Source: Muraenolepis orangiensis (lineage: Eukaryota > Chordata > Actinopteri > Gadiformes > Muraenolepididae). From it: DNA of 64,000 bases. The stretch spans positions 30,517,136 to 30,581,135 of the forward strand of contig CM051001.1 of assembly GCA_027704905.1 (NCBI GenBank), in the 5' to 3' direction. Below the pieces are notes generated by a model, which was not told the origin of the DNA, did no database searches, and saw only the letters and a list, made by a program, of their open reading frames with translations. The stretch's first letter is position 1. Every line of letters begins with the position of its first letter. The translations under genes and the position numbers were made by a program. This document shows positions 1 through 11,922 of this stretch, one piece after another.

Positions 1-766
<766 letters not shown>

Positions 767-885
767 ACAGTATAATACACTAGGAAGACTCCTAGCTCCT
801 ACCTCCACAACAGTTGGTCCCCAAAACAATGTGATGAGTGTTTGAGTTCACTCATGGGTGTGAATGTGAGAGCTGCAATGTAGGT

Positions 886-999
<114 letters not shown>

Positions 1000-1269
1000 A
1001 CTTGTCTGTAGCCTATATATGCATCTCCATTGTCTGTTAAATACATGGTATTGCAATGGCAACTGTCCCTTAGAATTTGCAGTGTTTTTTGGTTGCTAGT
1101 CTATTCTGCGTACAGCTAGTTTAAAATACATCCACTGAAGCCAAGCTCTTCTTCTCAAGGCTGAGACCAGGACCCTGTTGGCATATCTTCCCCATTCTGT
1201 GTTCAAGCCCACATTCCCTCTGAACCATGTGTGCCAACAGCACTTTGAATGGCTTTTTGGCCATATGCA

Positions 1270-1853
1270 ACAAGTGCAATATAATGCTTACTCCTCATTC
1301 CCCCTCTAGTATGAATGTTTTAAAACAATACTATAAAAATACTGTACACAATAAAAACAACAATTAAAAGAACAATAAAGTGACTGATGGATGATATAAA
1401 CAGTGCAAAAAGCATTTAAAAGCATTTAAAAGTGCCAGTAGTGCAGCAGCATCATAAATACAGTGCAGTACAGGGCAGAACACTGCACTACTTGTAATAA
1501 GTCCAGAAAGTCCAGCAAAAGTATGATTGTGTAATGAAATATGGATGATAAAGTTATGATAGCAGTTCAGTAGGCACACCTGTGGATAAAAATAGTCCTT
1601 GAACCTGGTAGTCCGGGTGGTGTAGGGGGGAGGAGATGGTGCCCAGGTTGGTTGCGGTCCATTGTGATGGAGATACAAGATATTTATTGGCCTTTTTGGC
1701 GCAAGGACAACAGCCTTGCGCCAAAAAAGGCCAATAAATCGCGTCAGCCAGACTATCTCTGTAGTCCGTTTCATCGCCCTCGCTTATCAGGCCGATGACT
1801 GTGGTGTCGTCTGGAAACTTGATATCTGATTATTGCTGTGCATGGCATTACAG
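1270..1853 (-). mobile_element. L2-like LINE, 3' part of a copy split by the retrovirus
   Basis: The minus strand reads as the end of an L2-type ORF2 plus 3' tail. At its right edge the translation passes through a decayed F-x-DDTTV-like segment that corresponds to the KFADDTTV reverse-transcriptase block of the L2 copy at 30.8 kb. The tail (cagtgc/agtccagaaagtccagcaaaag motifs) recurs at 35.6-36.3 and 61.25-61.88 kb. The copy stops at 1853, where the retrovirus begins, and the upstream RT part resumes at 11923, so the two pieces were once contiguous. Numerous stops show it is dead. Confidence 0.8.
1683..1738. repeat. near-perfect inverted repeat (hairpin) in L2 fragment
   Basis: Left arm 1683-1706 and right arm 1714-1738 are reverse complements (tttattggcc...gcgcaagg) except for one extra base in a T/A run; the loop is 7 bases. 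It would extrude as a 24-bp stem. Confidence 0.93.
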
Positions 1854-2410
1854 TGTAATGGGAAAAAACCTCTTATATGGTAAAACCCTAAGTTGTTGAC
1901 CGTCTGTGCCCCACCATCTGGTCACTGTAGAACAGAAGTGTTCTGTGTCAGCTCGACTCCTCTTTGCTAAAGAACATAAACAACCTGGAGAAGGCCAGGG
2001 ATAAGCGTATCTGGGCCCCTTCAAGGTTGAGGTATTTACTACTACCAACCTAGTTTTCCTGCAACGCCAGCTCTCCCTCTTACAACCCCGGCCATTCTGA
2101 ACTAACTTATTTACATCTTTACAGAGATGAGCTAGGGTGGATGTCATAGAACTGTCACAATCAAGTGAGTTACGCGTCACACATTGTGGCTAAACTGTTG
2201 AAAAGAGGGGCGCTCCTGTGAGTGCGTTGGACTTCTCTCTACACGCCTTGCGAGACGTGTCGACAGAACTCTCGGACCGAGCTCGACCTATTGTTTGTTG
2301 TATGATTGTATTAAATACGATAGTCAGACTTATTTAGTTTTGGATGACTTTATTCTTAAACAGTTTTCAGAATTAGACCACTGGACGTGTACCGGAAAAT
2401 TCCCACCACA
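1854..2410 (+). repeat. 5' LTR of the ERV
   Basis: Positions 1872-2410 match 11382-11922 almost base for base (shared ggtcactgtagaacagaag, cgagacgtgtcgacagaac, ending ttcccaccaca). The outer edge TGTAATGGG directly follows the ACAG target repeat. The first part seems shorter than in the 3' LTR, suggesting an internal deletion of the U3 side. A primer-binding-site-like TGGTGTCCC follows at about 2415, but I could not assign the tRNA. Confidence 0.88.
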
Positions 2411-2707
2411 TACTTGGTGTCCCCCCTCCGGGTGGACAAGCTGACTGATCATCCCTACGGGCCTCTCCACCCATCCAGCTCCTGAACTCCCCGGGGGCCT
2501 CTGGAGGGTGCACCATCCAACTCATGAAATAAGGTGAGGAACCACACGTCTAGTAATAATTAGATTCATTCATTGAGGTGGATGTTGTTTCATTTAGCTG
2601 TTTTGACTATTTATACTAATTATAAGACTTGGCCCGTCTTACGTGAAATAGCACCGGAGGTACCGTGTGCGTACGGAGGGACCGTATAGATAATGGGGCA
2701 GATAGGG

Positions 2708-2928
2708 GTGGCAGTATAGCTCAGGAGGTAGAGTGGTTGCCTCACAACCGAAAGGTCGCTGGTTCAAACCCCCAGCTCGTCCTAGCAAAAACTCTCAAGG
2801 TATCCTTGAGCAAGACACCCTAACTGCTCCTGATGTGCTGGCTGACTCCACCATTGGTATATGAATGGTAGTGGAGGACTTTACATGACTTGTAAAGCGC
2901 TATATAAGCGGCATTATAACACGGAGGT
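2708..2928 (+). mobile_element. tRNA-headed SINE in ERV leader
   Basis: Begins with a tRNA-like RNA polymerase III promoter: an A-box-like tagctcaggaggtagagt and a B-box-like ggtcgctggttcaaaccc. A body (tccttgagcaagacacc...) and a tail (ttgtaaagcgctatataagcgg) typical of fish SINEs follow. The same family lies in reverse at 48.3-48.5 kb. It sits between two copies of a cggaggtaccgtgt motif of the ERV leader; I saw no clean target duplication. Confidence 0.82.
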
Positions 2929-3110
2929 ACCGTGTATATACAGATGTGCCGTATAAACATTATAGTCAACAGTGAAACTGATTCGCATCATTAGAAGAAA
3001 GTTGTCATTCAATTAAAAGAGGAAAGGTATTTTGTTTCATTTAGCTTTGTTTTGTTTTGGCTGTGCGTTTTGGGTTTTAGTTAGTAGAGGATACTAAAGT
3101 AATTATGACC

Positions 3111-4323
3111 ATGGGACAAAATCAAAGTAAAAAACCTATCCTTTCTCATGTTAATTGCTACGTCATGGAAAAAGCATACACGAGGCAACACGCTCCGTTG
3201 CAGATTGGGAGAGTCTGGGTTGGCCTATGGGAAGCTTAAGCTTAATACACTTGACGCCAGTTAGATAAGGATATTAGGAAGAAGCAAAAAGCCACGGCAA
3301 GCGCTAAAAAGAAGAAAGATAGATATCAAGGGGACTGGAAATATTTTCTCTGTGGAACAGAGAAGCAGACAAGCGGGCAGAGCAGCTAGAGCAGAGGGAG
3401 GGACCTAACCTGTCTGTGGCTAGTTAAAATAGATGCGGACCTGGACACCCCACCACCCCTCCACCCTCCGCACGTTCCAGCACCTGTTCCAGCACCACAA
3501 GGTGGTAAGCACAACAGCCCCAAAACTCCGCTCTACCCCAGCCTCGCTGACCTCCGACACCCTCCAGCCTACACATTTCTGGCCTGGTCCCACAAAGATA
3601 TGAAGGCTGTGGTGAAGCAGCTCAACAAGCCATGGGAAGGAGGTGGACGAGCATTCTACAACACACTCCTACCCCTGGTGAGGGAGGTGAGGCCCACCAT
3701 AGGTGAGCTCCGACGTCTGCTTTCAATCCACCTAGGTGCAGACATGGGAGAATCGAGGAGGCCCTACCAGCTGAGCAAGCAGAGCTCCGACTGATCGACC
3801 TCAACTACGATGGCGCCCGTAATCTGCCCTACCGCCAGTAGATGAATGCCCTTGGCGACGCACTCGAGAGGGCCTATCCGGTAAAAACTAACCTTACTAA
3901 GATAGGTACTGTCAAGCAGATGGAAGTAGAGGGCTGTTACAACTACCTAACCCGGCTGACGCAGTCCTTCAACGAGAACAGCGACCTGCAGAAGCCTGCA
4001 AACGACGAACCAGACTTCTGGGAGAACCACCTGAAGGTGTACTTCATGCAAGGGATACACCCAGGTACCGCCGCAAACATCAAATACTCGTTGATCGGAT
4101 ATCGTGATGCACGTCAGGATGTGTGCGGAATCCAGCCCATTGGGACGCCCGCCCACGAGCATTCAACCTTGACGGGCAGGACGGAGAGCTGGGAGAGGAC
4201 AGACCATGTTTCAATTGTGGTAAAATTGGACACTGGTCGAGAGAGTGCCCTGAGCCTGACAAGAGACAAGGTGTTCCCCGTAGAGGCCAACGGCAGAGGT
4301 ACCAGAAACCTCTGAAGGACTGA
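3111..4323 (+). pseudogene. ERV gag remnant with CCHC zinc knuckle
   Basis: The frame opens with ATGGGACAAAAT, encoding Met-Gly-Gln-Asn, the usual myristoylated start of retroviral Gag, and soon meets stops. Further gag-like frames run at 3600-3794 and 3842-4315. Near the end a single zinc knuckle CFNCGKIGHWSREC (about 4207-4248) lies in another frame followed by a basic tail. Gag builds the virion core; this copy cannot encode one protein because it needs at least two frame changes and has in-frame stops. Confidence 0.8.
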
Positions 4324-4544
4324 CTAGACGGGGACCGGGGAGAGGTGGTGGATCCGGTGGTGACGGTGGATCCAGGCCCGGACGAGTGTAGGAGACAGCA
4401 CAAGGAAAGTATCGCACCAGACACTCACTCAAACATTTCACAAGCAATTGCACATTTGGAACACAAATATCACCCCCCAGCGACATTTGCATATTTGGAT
4501 CTAATATCATGGCGTGCTCTCCCCGTGATAACATTGACGATAGA

Positions 4545-4895
4545 AGGGTAGAGTAGAGTTTCTTGTGGATTCAGGCGCTACACAATCAGTTATACAGGGG
4601 AGATGTCAAAATAACCAAGCGAACGGTACACAATGTAACAGCAGGAGGGGTGGCAAATGAACCATTCACAGCCCCACTGAGGTGTGTTGACGTAGACGGC
4701 ACAGTACTCAGACATTCATTTCTGTATTCAGCATGTGTGCCATTAAATCTGTTGGGAAGAGACCTTATGTGTCGGTTGGGCTTACGAATAGAATCCACTC
4801 CGGAGGGAGTGGTGGTATCAAAGCCCGAACCAATAACACATTCAATGGTCAAATGCAGCCCTGACATCACTAATTATTTTACTTTTATGATTTGA
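4545..4895 (+). pseudogene. ERV aspartic protease remnant
   Basis: An active-site LVDSGATQS stretch lies at about 4562-4588, and the family's C-terminal LLGRDLM signature at about 4747-4770. The two motifs are in different frames, so at least one indel separates them. Retroviral protease processes Gag and Pol. Confidence 0.75.
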
Positions 4896-5379
4896 TCCCC
4901 ACGGTGGTAGGGGCAGTTAATCAATTAGTAGACATGGATAAGGACAGAGCGATCCCAGGGGCCCAACACATGCATCCACAAAGACTACACTGCACCACAC
5001 ACATATCGGAAGTGCAAGATGAGCGGTATGAGGAAAAGTGGTTTGGTAAGGCAGAGAGGTTAAAGATCAAAGGCATCTATTGGTCAGGAGCCCGGTGTGC
5101 AGCAGAGGTGGACTTTAACCGACCCAGACCATCCATTGATCGTGTAAAAACAATTCATTCTCGTCCCGACAACAGGTTGGGATGGCCCATGTGTTGCAAT
5201 GATAATGCTTTTCCTTTTCCCTTTGATGCCCCAGGATCATTCCGCCACGTGTCCCTCTCCAAAGGACGAAGGGACCAGTGGAGGGATTTGGGCCCCTGAG
5301 TGCAGAGAGGCTGAGGGATGGACGGCCACAGGGGAGTACACGACAGAAATACACAGGGAGAGGGTTTTCAAACAGACAC

Positions 5380-7170
5380 ATTGTGCATTTGTGTGGGGGA
5401 AACATGACATTTTGTTTAGTAGGGACAAGGGATATGATTTATGTGACAGTTTGATGATGTCTGCAGCACAGGAAGAAATTCCTGAGCTACAGAATTTGCC
5501 CGCGTCACTTTGGGCTAAGGGGAAATATGATGTGGGGCTGATTAAGAGTGTGCAACCTGTGGAGGTGGTTCCAAAATCAGATAATCGACCATGCGCACAT
5601 CAGTATCCATTGAAGAGAGAAGCAATAGAAGGGATCACACCAGTTTTCAGGTCACTACTAGATGCAGGAGTGATTAGACCATGCGACAACTCACCAGTGA
5701 GAACACCAATCTTCCCAGTGAAGAAGATCAGACCAGCAGGTGAGCCACCAGATTGGAGGAGTGCAGGATTTGAAGGCAGTAAATGCAGCAGTGCATCCAC
5801 GGGTGCCAGTGGTACCTAATCCTTACACCACACTTTCTCAAATACCAGACAATACTAATTGTTTGTCTGTGATCGATCTGTCTAATGCATTCTTTTCTGT
5901 ACCGGTACACCCAGTCAGCCAGTTCTGGTTCGCTTTCACCTTTGAAGGAAAGACCTTCAGCTGGACTAGACTTCCCCAAGGGTACTGTAAGTCCTGTGGT
6001 GGAAATCTACGTGAATAAGAAGGCAAATTATCAATCAATAAGAACTGTCACACATGAACTCAATTAAGTTTGAAGATTTATCAAGCAAGCAGAACACAAT
6101 GAACAAATACAAGTAGACAAGTGGCCAAACAGACAAATTGACAGACAGTCAGACAACAGACAGACAACAGACAGACAAAGCTTTGTCGGGAGCCCCGAAT
6201 CCTATGAGGTGAGGATAGGGAAGTCCGCCGCAATGCTGGCAACACTCAGTATTTATTCCTTCTTAGGACTGCCCCTAAGACACTGTCTTTCACCCCAATG
6301 ATGCAAGTCTTGACCACCTGGCTCCACCACCCCCATCTCCAGCACGGGAACAGAGGAACTCTCGTGCAGGCAGAGGAAGCCAGAGGTGTTGAACCAGGAG
6401 CGGCCAAGCCTTTGATCCAGCTCAATAGTTGTATGCCAACCCCCCCTCAACAGCTGTAGGCTGCAATAGCCACTGTCCCCCGCTGTGAGATAAACATTAC
6501 AGTTGGTCAAGCAGGATAAGGATAAGGATAAGGATAAGGACCAGACCCCTCAGGACAATAGGACAAAAGGGTGATAGGGAGAATTACATGGGGGGTCACA
6601 AGGTCAAATTAACAGAGAGTGATAGAAGGGACAACATATGATTTTTCCATTACAGTCCCCAACCATTTACAATGCTGCCCTTCAGGCAGACTTGGAAGAT
6701 CGAGAACTTCCATTTGAGAGCGTGGTTTTACAGTATGTTGATGACCTGCTGTTATGTTCACCCTCTGAGCAAGCATGCAAAGCAGACACAGTGGCCCTCT
6801 TGAGTCACTTGCATGACAAGGGACACAAGGTCAGCAGAAAGAAACTCCAGTGGTGCAAGGAAAAGGTAATCAAGGTCAAGTGGACGCCAGAAGCAGAGAC
6901 TGCGTTCACATGCGTTCATGAAATTAGCACTTTCATCAGCCCCGACATTAGGACTTCCAGACCCGACCAAACCTTTCATTCAGATGGCAGACGTTAAAGG
7001 GAACTTTATGACGTCGGTGTTGACACAAGAGCATGGGGGACGACTGAGGCCTACAGCCTATTTCTCCAGCAGGTTGCATCCGGTTGCAGCAGGGCTACCG
7101 AGGTGCCAGAAAGCAGTACCCGCAGCAGAGAAAGCTGTTATGGCCTCGAGAGATTTTGTACCTGACCTTG
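5380..7170 (+). pseudogene. ERV reverse transcriptase remnant, split by a solo LTR
   Basis: N-terminal RT motifs are seen from about 5600 (GVIRPCDNSPVRTPIFPVKK) and, in another frame, from 5740 (VIDLSNAFFSVPVHP, then TRLPQGY at about 5972-5990). A 660-base insertion interrupts here. RT resumes at 6655 with the NAALQADLEDREL stretch and the catalytic QYVDDLLL (about 6731-6754). Thumb/connection sequence follows to about 7170 with further frame changes. Synthesises viral cDNA in intact relatives; inactive here. Confidence 0.85.
5995..6654. mobile_element. solo LTR inserted in ERV pol
   Basis: A block starting TGTGGTGGAAATC and ending CCATTACA (TG...CA) interrupts the RT frame. It is flanked by the 4-base repeat GTCC (5991-5994, 6655-6658). 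Removing the block and one repeat rejoins adjacent RT codons, which marks it as an insertion. It has no coding content and contains a short (GGATAA)n run near 6516-6540. The LTR differs from those of the host ERV, so it is from another LTR family. Confidence 0.82.
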
Positions 7171-7199
7171 CTACCTGACCTTGCTTGTCCCACACGCAG

Positions 7200-8107
7200 T
7201 TGCAGCTTTGTTGTTGGAACAGAAGACATCCAGGCTATCAGCAGCCAGATTAGTTTTGATTGATTTGATTGATTGACAGGCTGCGGTACAATAACACCCT
7301 GTTGGATACCCCCAACATCACTGTTAAACGATGCAATGTCCTTAACCCAGCTACCTTGCTTCCAATTGAAGGAGATGGAGAACCGCATGATTGCTGTGCC
7401 ATTGTGTCTGCTGTTTGTTCCCCTAGGACTGACCTTAAGGAACACCCCATCCCAAACACCGAGGACGAACTGTTCGTAGAAGGCTCTGCCTCCCGAGACA
7501 GGGCCACACAGCGGTCGACAGTGGTAGATTGCCGGCCAACTACTCTGCACATGCAGCGGAGTTGGTTGCGCTCACACAGGCGTGCAAGCATGCAGAAGGT
7601 AGGAGCGTTAACATCTACACGGACAGCAAATATGCTTTTGGAGTAGTGCACGACTTTGGCACACTCTGGAAACAGCGAGGGTTCCTAACATAGGCAGGCA
7701 AGCGCATCATGCACCACAATCTAATATCAGAACTATTAGATGCCATCCTGCTGCCTCGCCAGATTGCAGTTATCAAATGCGACGCACACAAAGGTAACTC
7801 GGACAGCGTGTCCAGAGGTAACGCGCTAGCTGATGCCGCCGCGAAGCTCGCGGCAGGGAAACCTCCCTGTCACGACCGCGGTCATTACAAACAGATGCGT
7901 TACCGTGTACTGAGCTCTCCTTGCAGGAGATGCAGCAGCAGGCTAAACCGCACGAAACGGCAACATGGGCGCAGGTGTGGAGTGTGGAGTGCCCCGGATG
8001 GGAAACCGTGCCTCCCAGAATGGTTGTTTCCATACTTTGCTAAATTGACACATGGGCATGACCACGTGTCTAAAGGAGGGATGGACAATGCCCAACAAAA
8101 ACATTAG
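7200..8107 (+). pseudogene. ERV RNase H and connection remnant
   Basis: The RNase H DSK block YTDSKYAFG is read at about 7615-7641 and the C-terminal GNALADAAAKLAAG block at about 7821-7862, in different frames. Between 7180 and 7440 sequence similarity to pol is weak and a short ttgattgattgattg run occurs. RNase H removes RNA from the cDNA hybrid; this copy is broken. Confidence 0.72.
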
Positions 8108-9043
8108 TTCACAAAAGGATTCTCAATCTACTCAAAAATAAATGATTCATAATGCGTTGTGTGTGCTCAATGTAATGTGGGACAAGGGGCGCAGACCAAG
8201 CAGGCCGGACATCCTCAACCAAATGCTCCCTTTGATCATTTGATGATGGATTTCATAGAACTAACTCCGGCAGAGGGCAAAAAGTACTGCTTGGTCATCG
8301 TCGACATGTTTTCAAAATGGGTCGAGGTGTTTCCGTCGAGCAAAGCGGATGCCAAAGCAGTCGCAAAGGCATTGGTAACCGAGATCATTCCGCGATGGGG
8401 GATACCGCGTACAATTTCCAGCGACAACGGCTCTGAACTTGCTAACAGAGCAAGTGTTTCCTCAGGTGACCTGAGGATGTGCTTATCATCCACAGAGCAA
8501 AGGCGCGGTTGAGAGAGAGAACGGCACAATAAAGAACAAACTGACCAAGATGTGACCTCGAAACAGATCTTATCTGGCCTAAAGCGTTACCCGTGGTGCT
8601 GATGCACATGCGAACACGGATACGCCCTAAAACCGGTTTGTCACCTCACGAGGTGGTGTTCGACCGCCCCCGAACACAGGTATCGGCCCGCTTACCGGGA
8701 TACCTTACAATGGGACAAAGTGATGACCTGATGTTGGCTTACTATTCTTCTCTTTCCGAAACGCTTCAACAGGTACATGACCAGGTGAAGGAGGCGTTAC
8801 CACAGCCAACACAAGGGCCACTCCACACCTTCAAACTAGGAGATGGGTGGTGGAACCACAGACGCCAGGCTTGGAACCACACAAGGTGGTCTGAGCCAGT
8901 CCAGGTCCTCACGACTCACTCAGCGGTGAAAGTTCCAGGACGGGGACTGTGGGTCCACGCCCATCACTGCAGGCAAATCACCGTCCTGCCTGAGGACACA
9001 CCGACCGAGCCAAAGGAGGAACCAGCAGGTGCTACCCCCTAAC
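8108..9043 (+). pseudogene. ERV integrase remnant
   Basis: The catalytic core is readable in one frame from about 8159: FDHLMMDFIELTP supplies the first aspartate and SSDNGSEL the second. A frameshift follows near 8440-8590, and the C-terminal region continues at 8593-9042 (GLSPHEVVF, then a basic tail ending near GLWVHAHHCRQI). Integrase inserts viral DNA; frame breaks make this copy nonfunctional. Confidence 0.85.
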
Positions 9044-9162
9044 AGCACTCGGGTTCAAACCCCGACCACAAATCCCCATCCCCTCTACGACCCCATCCCC
9101 ACCCCCTCAAAGGGAGCATTCATCCCCATCCCCATCCCCAATTATACAACCTACCAACCACG

Positions 9163-9336
9163 ATGGAGGACTACACCAGACCACGCCCGTGGCATCCGTT
9201 CCGTCGGATATGCGGCATGCGAGGAACATTGATTTGTCTGACGGTGCTAACCATTATTATTGTTGGTCCTCTGCTATGGAGGGATTGGTATACTAAATAC
9301 GATGTGACTAAACACAATGTGACTCGAGTACATTGA
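9163..9336 (+). CDS. 57-residue membrane-segment ORF, possible residual env leader
   Basis: Directly after integrase an ATG opens a 57-residue ORF. It has a basic, proline-containing N-terminus, then one strongly hydrophobic stretch (LTVLTIIIVGPLL) and a short polar tail, and ends at TGA. Position and shape match the start of an env leader, but no surface or transmembrane subunit follows: the next recognisable sequence is non-coding, then the hAT insertion. I infer an env deletion; it could also be a chance ORF. Confidence 0.4.
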   Translation: MEDYTRPRPWHPFRRICGMRGTLICLTVLTIIIVGPLLWRDWYTKYDVTKHNVTRVH

Positions 9337-9622
9337 CAGGGCGCATCTGAATGAATTGGGACACTAATTCCTTCCCCTAATCTGTGACTGTCGAGGAGGG
9401 GCGGTGAGGGGGGGGGGGTTTCTCCCTTAAGGCCCCAAATCGCGAGAGAGCAGTTGCGGATGGTGGGGTCGGAGGAGGTGTTCTGATTTACGACGATGGG
9501 TCCCTACTGGTGTGTCACGGATGCACCCGACTGATTTAAAGTGTTGAACTTTTGCATGTTATTCCTTTGGCTTGCTAAAAACTCCCAAACTTTTCTTTTT
9601 AACAGGTTCGCATGCTTTATGC
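9337..9622 (+). other. ERV 3' non-coding region with polypurine run
   Basis: Holds a purine-rich stretch ending in a run of Gs at about 9394-9418, a candidate polypurine tract for plus-strand priming, followed by non-coding DNA up to the hAT insertion. If this is the tract, the 3' LTR would start here and be much longer than the 5' one; the boundary is unresolved. Confidence 0.4.
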
Positions 9623-11007
9623 CAGCGGTTCTCAAACTGTGGTCCGCGGACCACTGGTGGTCCGCGGAGGTACTGCAGGTGGTCCGTGGAAAAAAGCTGA
9701 ATAAAATCCACTTTTTATTATCAAGGATTTTCGGAGACCACCTCATATGTGACTTGCTCCATCGAATATATTTGAATAGTAATACATATAAAATCATTGC
9801 CAGTGTTATCAGTTGCAAGTGTGTATTTGTTGTAAAAATGACAAACTGCCTGTGTGTGCAGTCAAACTATGACTCGTTTGCAAACCTATCCGATTTTTTG
9901 GACACCGCGGAAATGCAGCTTCCAAATAATGTGAAAAATGACGTCAGGGAGCACTTGCACAGTTTGAAAACACAGCTACGGATGTACTTCCCTATCCCTG
10001 ACACAACTGCGAACTGGATCAGAAATCCATTTGCGCCTCTGGACGATGACATCCTCTCAAACCTTACGTACAGAGAGCAAGACAGCCTTGTTGAACTGTC
10101 CTGTGACAGTGCTTTAAAAGTGGATTTTTCTCAGAGATGCCTGCCTGCCTTTTGGCTAAAAGCTGCTTCAGAATACCCAGAGCTGTCCGACAAGGCCTTG
10201 ATGTTTCTTATGCCCTTTCCTACCACTTACCTCTGTGAGTCGGGATTTCATCACTGGTCTCGTTGAAGACAAAATATCGGAACTGACTTAACATTGAACC
10301 AGATCTCAGATTGAAGCTGTCATCGCTGGAAACTGACATCCAGATGTTGACGTCTGCGAAGCAACATCATCCATCTCATTAGCTGAGTGATAAGGTTAGC
10401 TTGGACTTGCTGTGCGTGTGCGTTGTTTTGAGTTTAATTTGCCTATAATTGCACAAAATCAGTTATTTTATTTATTATTTCCTTATTACACACGTTTATG
10501 TTAATTCATTTTATATTCTGTGTGATTGATAAGATTATTTGTTTCCACTGGACTTGCTGTGCGTGTGTAACATGGTTGTTTTGAGTTTAATTAGCCTATA
10601 ATTGCACAAAATCTGTTATTTTATTTATTGTTTCCTTATTGTACACGGATACAATCGGATGTTGAAAGAGCTGAAGCTGCAGTTCATGTTCACTGATGCA
10701 GCTGTTGTGTTCTATGAGTGGATGCAGATTTGAACATATGGTCAAGAACCAAAAGAAAAAAAGAAGTTGTCCGCCGTCCTCTTTGAGAAACAGACACAAC
10801 GCAGACAGACACCGGTCACACGTGCAACAAAAGTATCAGATAGGCTTCAATTTACTTTTGATTGTCTATAATTAACTATAAAAAAATATCTGCATTTTAA
10901 CACTACGTTTATATGTACTTATTTTTACGGTTTGCATATGAGGTGGTCCGCGAAAATCCTTGATGATAAATAGTGGTCCGCAGAAACAAAAAGTTTGAGA
11001 ACCCCTG
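9623..11007 (+). mobile_element. hAT DNA transposon with intact ends and 8-bp target duplication
   Basis: Terminal inverted repeats are clear: the left end cagcggttctcaaact mirrors the right end agtttgagaacccctg, with ggtccgcggac-type subterminal motifs on both sides. The perfect 8-base duplication CTTTATGC occurs at 9615-9622 and 11008-11015. At 1.39 kb it is far shorter than an autonomous hAT and keeps only the 3' part of the transposase gene. A roughly 95-base stretch near 10404-10500 is repeated at 10550-10645. Confidence 0.93.
9862..10266 (+). pseudogene. hAT transposase C-terminal fragment
   Basis: A 130-residue open stretch contains SNYDSFANL..., FAPLDDDILSNL and PTTYLCESGF, which resemble the C-terminal dimerisation region of ZBED/FAM200-type hAT transposases. 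The DNA-binding zinc finger and most of the catalytic core are absent. The frame continues upstream into the terminal-repeat region only by chance. In intact relatives the protein catalyses cut-and-paste transposition. Confidence 0.78.
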
Positions 11008-11381
11008 CTTTATGCAATGTAATGTTATACATTTTTGAACTTTCTCGTTAAACAAGTTCTCGAAGACTGTTTTCATTCAATGTAATGTTTTTGGTCTTAA
11101 ACCTGAAAGGGAGTGATGCGTTGGATGATCTTTCATAGTCTGACCAGCTAAATATTACGTGTTCATGTTGCTTCCTTTGATTCTTTTAATCAACTTAATC
11201 AGACATTCATATTGTTTCCTTTGATTATTTTAAGCATTATTAATCAAGTGTGATGTTTCCTTTTAATCCTTTTTTTTAAGTACTATTAATCAAGTATTAT
11301 GTTCGATTGGTGTTTATGACGTTTTGTTCCATAATCAAGTTGGGTGAACATTATGTGTTATAATTTTCAACTTTCATATTA

Positions 11382-11922
11382 CTTATATGGTAAAACCCCA
11401 ATAATTGTTGTTGACCATCTGCACCATCTGGTCACTGTAGAACAGAAGTGTTCTGTGTCAGCTCGACTCCTCTTTGCTAAAGAACATAAACAACCTGGAG
11501 AAGGCCAGGGATAAGCGTATCTGGGCCCCCTCAAGGTTGAGGTATTTACTACTACCAACCTAGATTTCCTGCAACGCCAGCTGTCCCTCTTACAACCCCG
11601 GCCATTCTGAACTAACTGATTTACATATGAAAACAGAGATGAGCTAGGGTGGATGTCATAGAACTGTCACAATCAAGTGAGTTACGCGTCACACATTGTG
11701 GCTAAACTGTTGAAAAGAGGGGCGCTCCTGTGAGTGCGTTGGACTTCTCTCTACACGCCTTGCGAGACGTGTCGACAGAACTCTCGGACCGAGCTCGACC
11801 TATTGATTGTAGTATGATTGTATTAAATACGATAGTCAGACTTATTTAGTTTTGGATGACTTTATTCTTAAGCAGTTTTCAGAATTAGACCACTGGACGT
11901 GTACCGGAAAATTCCCACCACA
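11382..11922 (+). repeat. 3' LTR of the ERV (matched portion)
   Basis: Aligns with the 5' LTR from cttatatggtaaaacc to the terminal ccaccaca; few substitutions are visible, so the two LTRs have not diverged far. The true start lies upstream: TGTAATG, the start of the 5' LTR, occurs at 11019 and 11081, and a purine-rich gaaagggag occurs just before 11113. I could not decide between these. Confidence 0.85.

Larger units (their letters stand above)
1854..11922 (+). mobile_element. endogenous retrovirus (ERV), defective, with nested insertions
   Basis: A 10-kb provirus bounded by homologous LTRs (1854-2410 and a 3' LTR ending at 11922), starting TG and ending CA, and flanked by the 4-base direct repeat ACAG (1850-1853, 11923-11926). 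Internal order is leader, gag (zinc knuckle), protease, reverse transcriptase (YVDD), RNase H, integrase, then a residual env-leader-like ORF. The YVDDLLL signature, glycine-2 gag start and gag-pro-pol order fit a gammaretrovirus-like class I fish ERV. Every gene is broken by stops or frameshifts, and it also carries a SINE, a solo LTR and a hAT element. It lies inside an L2 LINE. Confidence 0.9.

Noticed and set aside
2708..2780. Possible tRNA gene
   Set aside because: A- and B-box-like sequence is present, but the region continues into a SINE body, and the same head recurs in the SINE at 48.3-48.5 kb; no cloverleaf 3' half fits.
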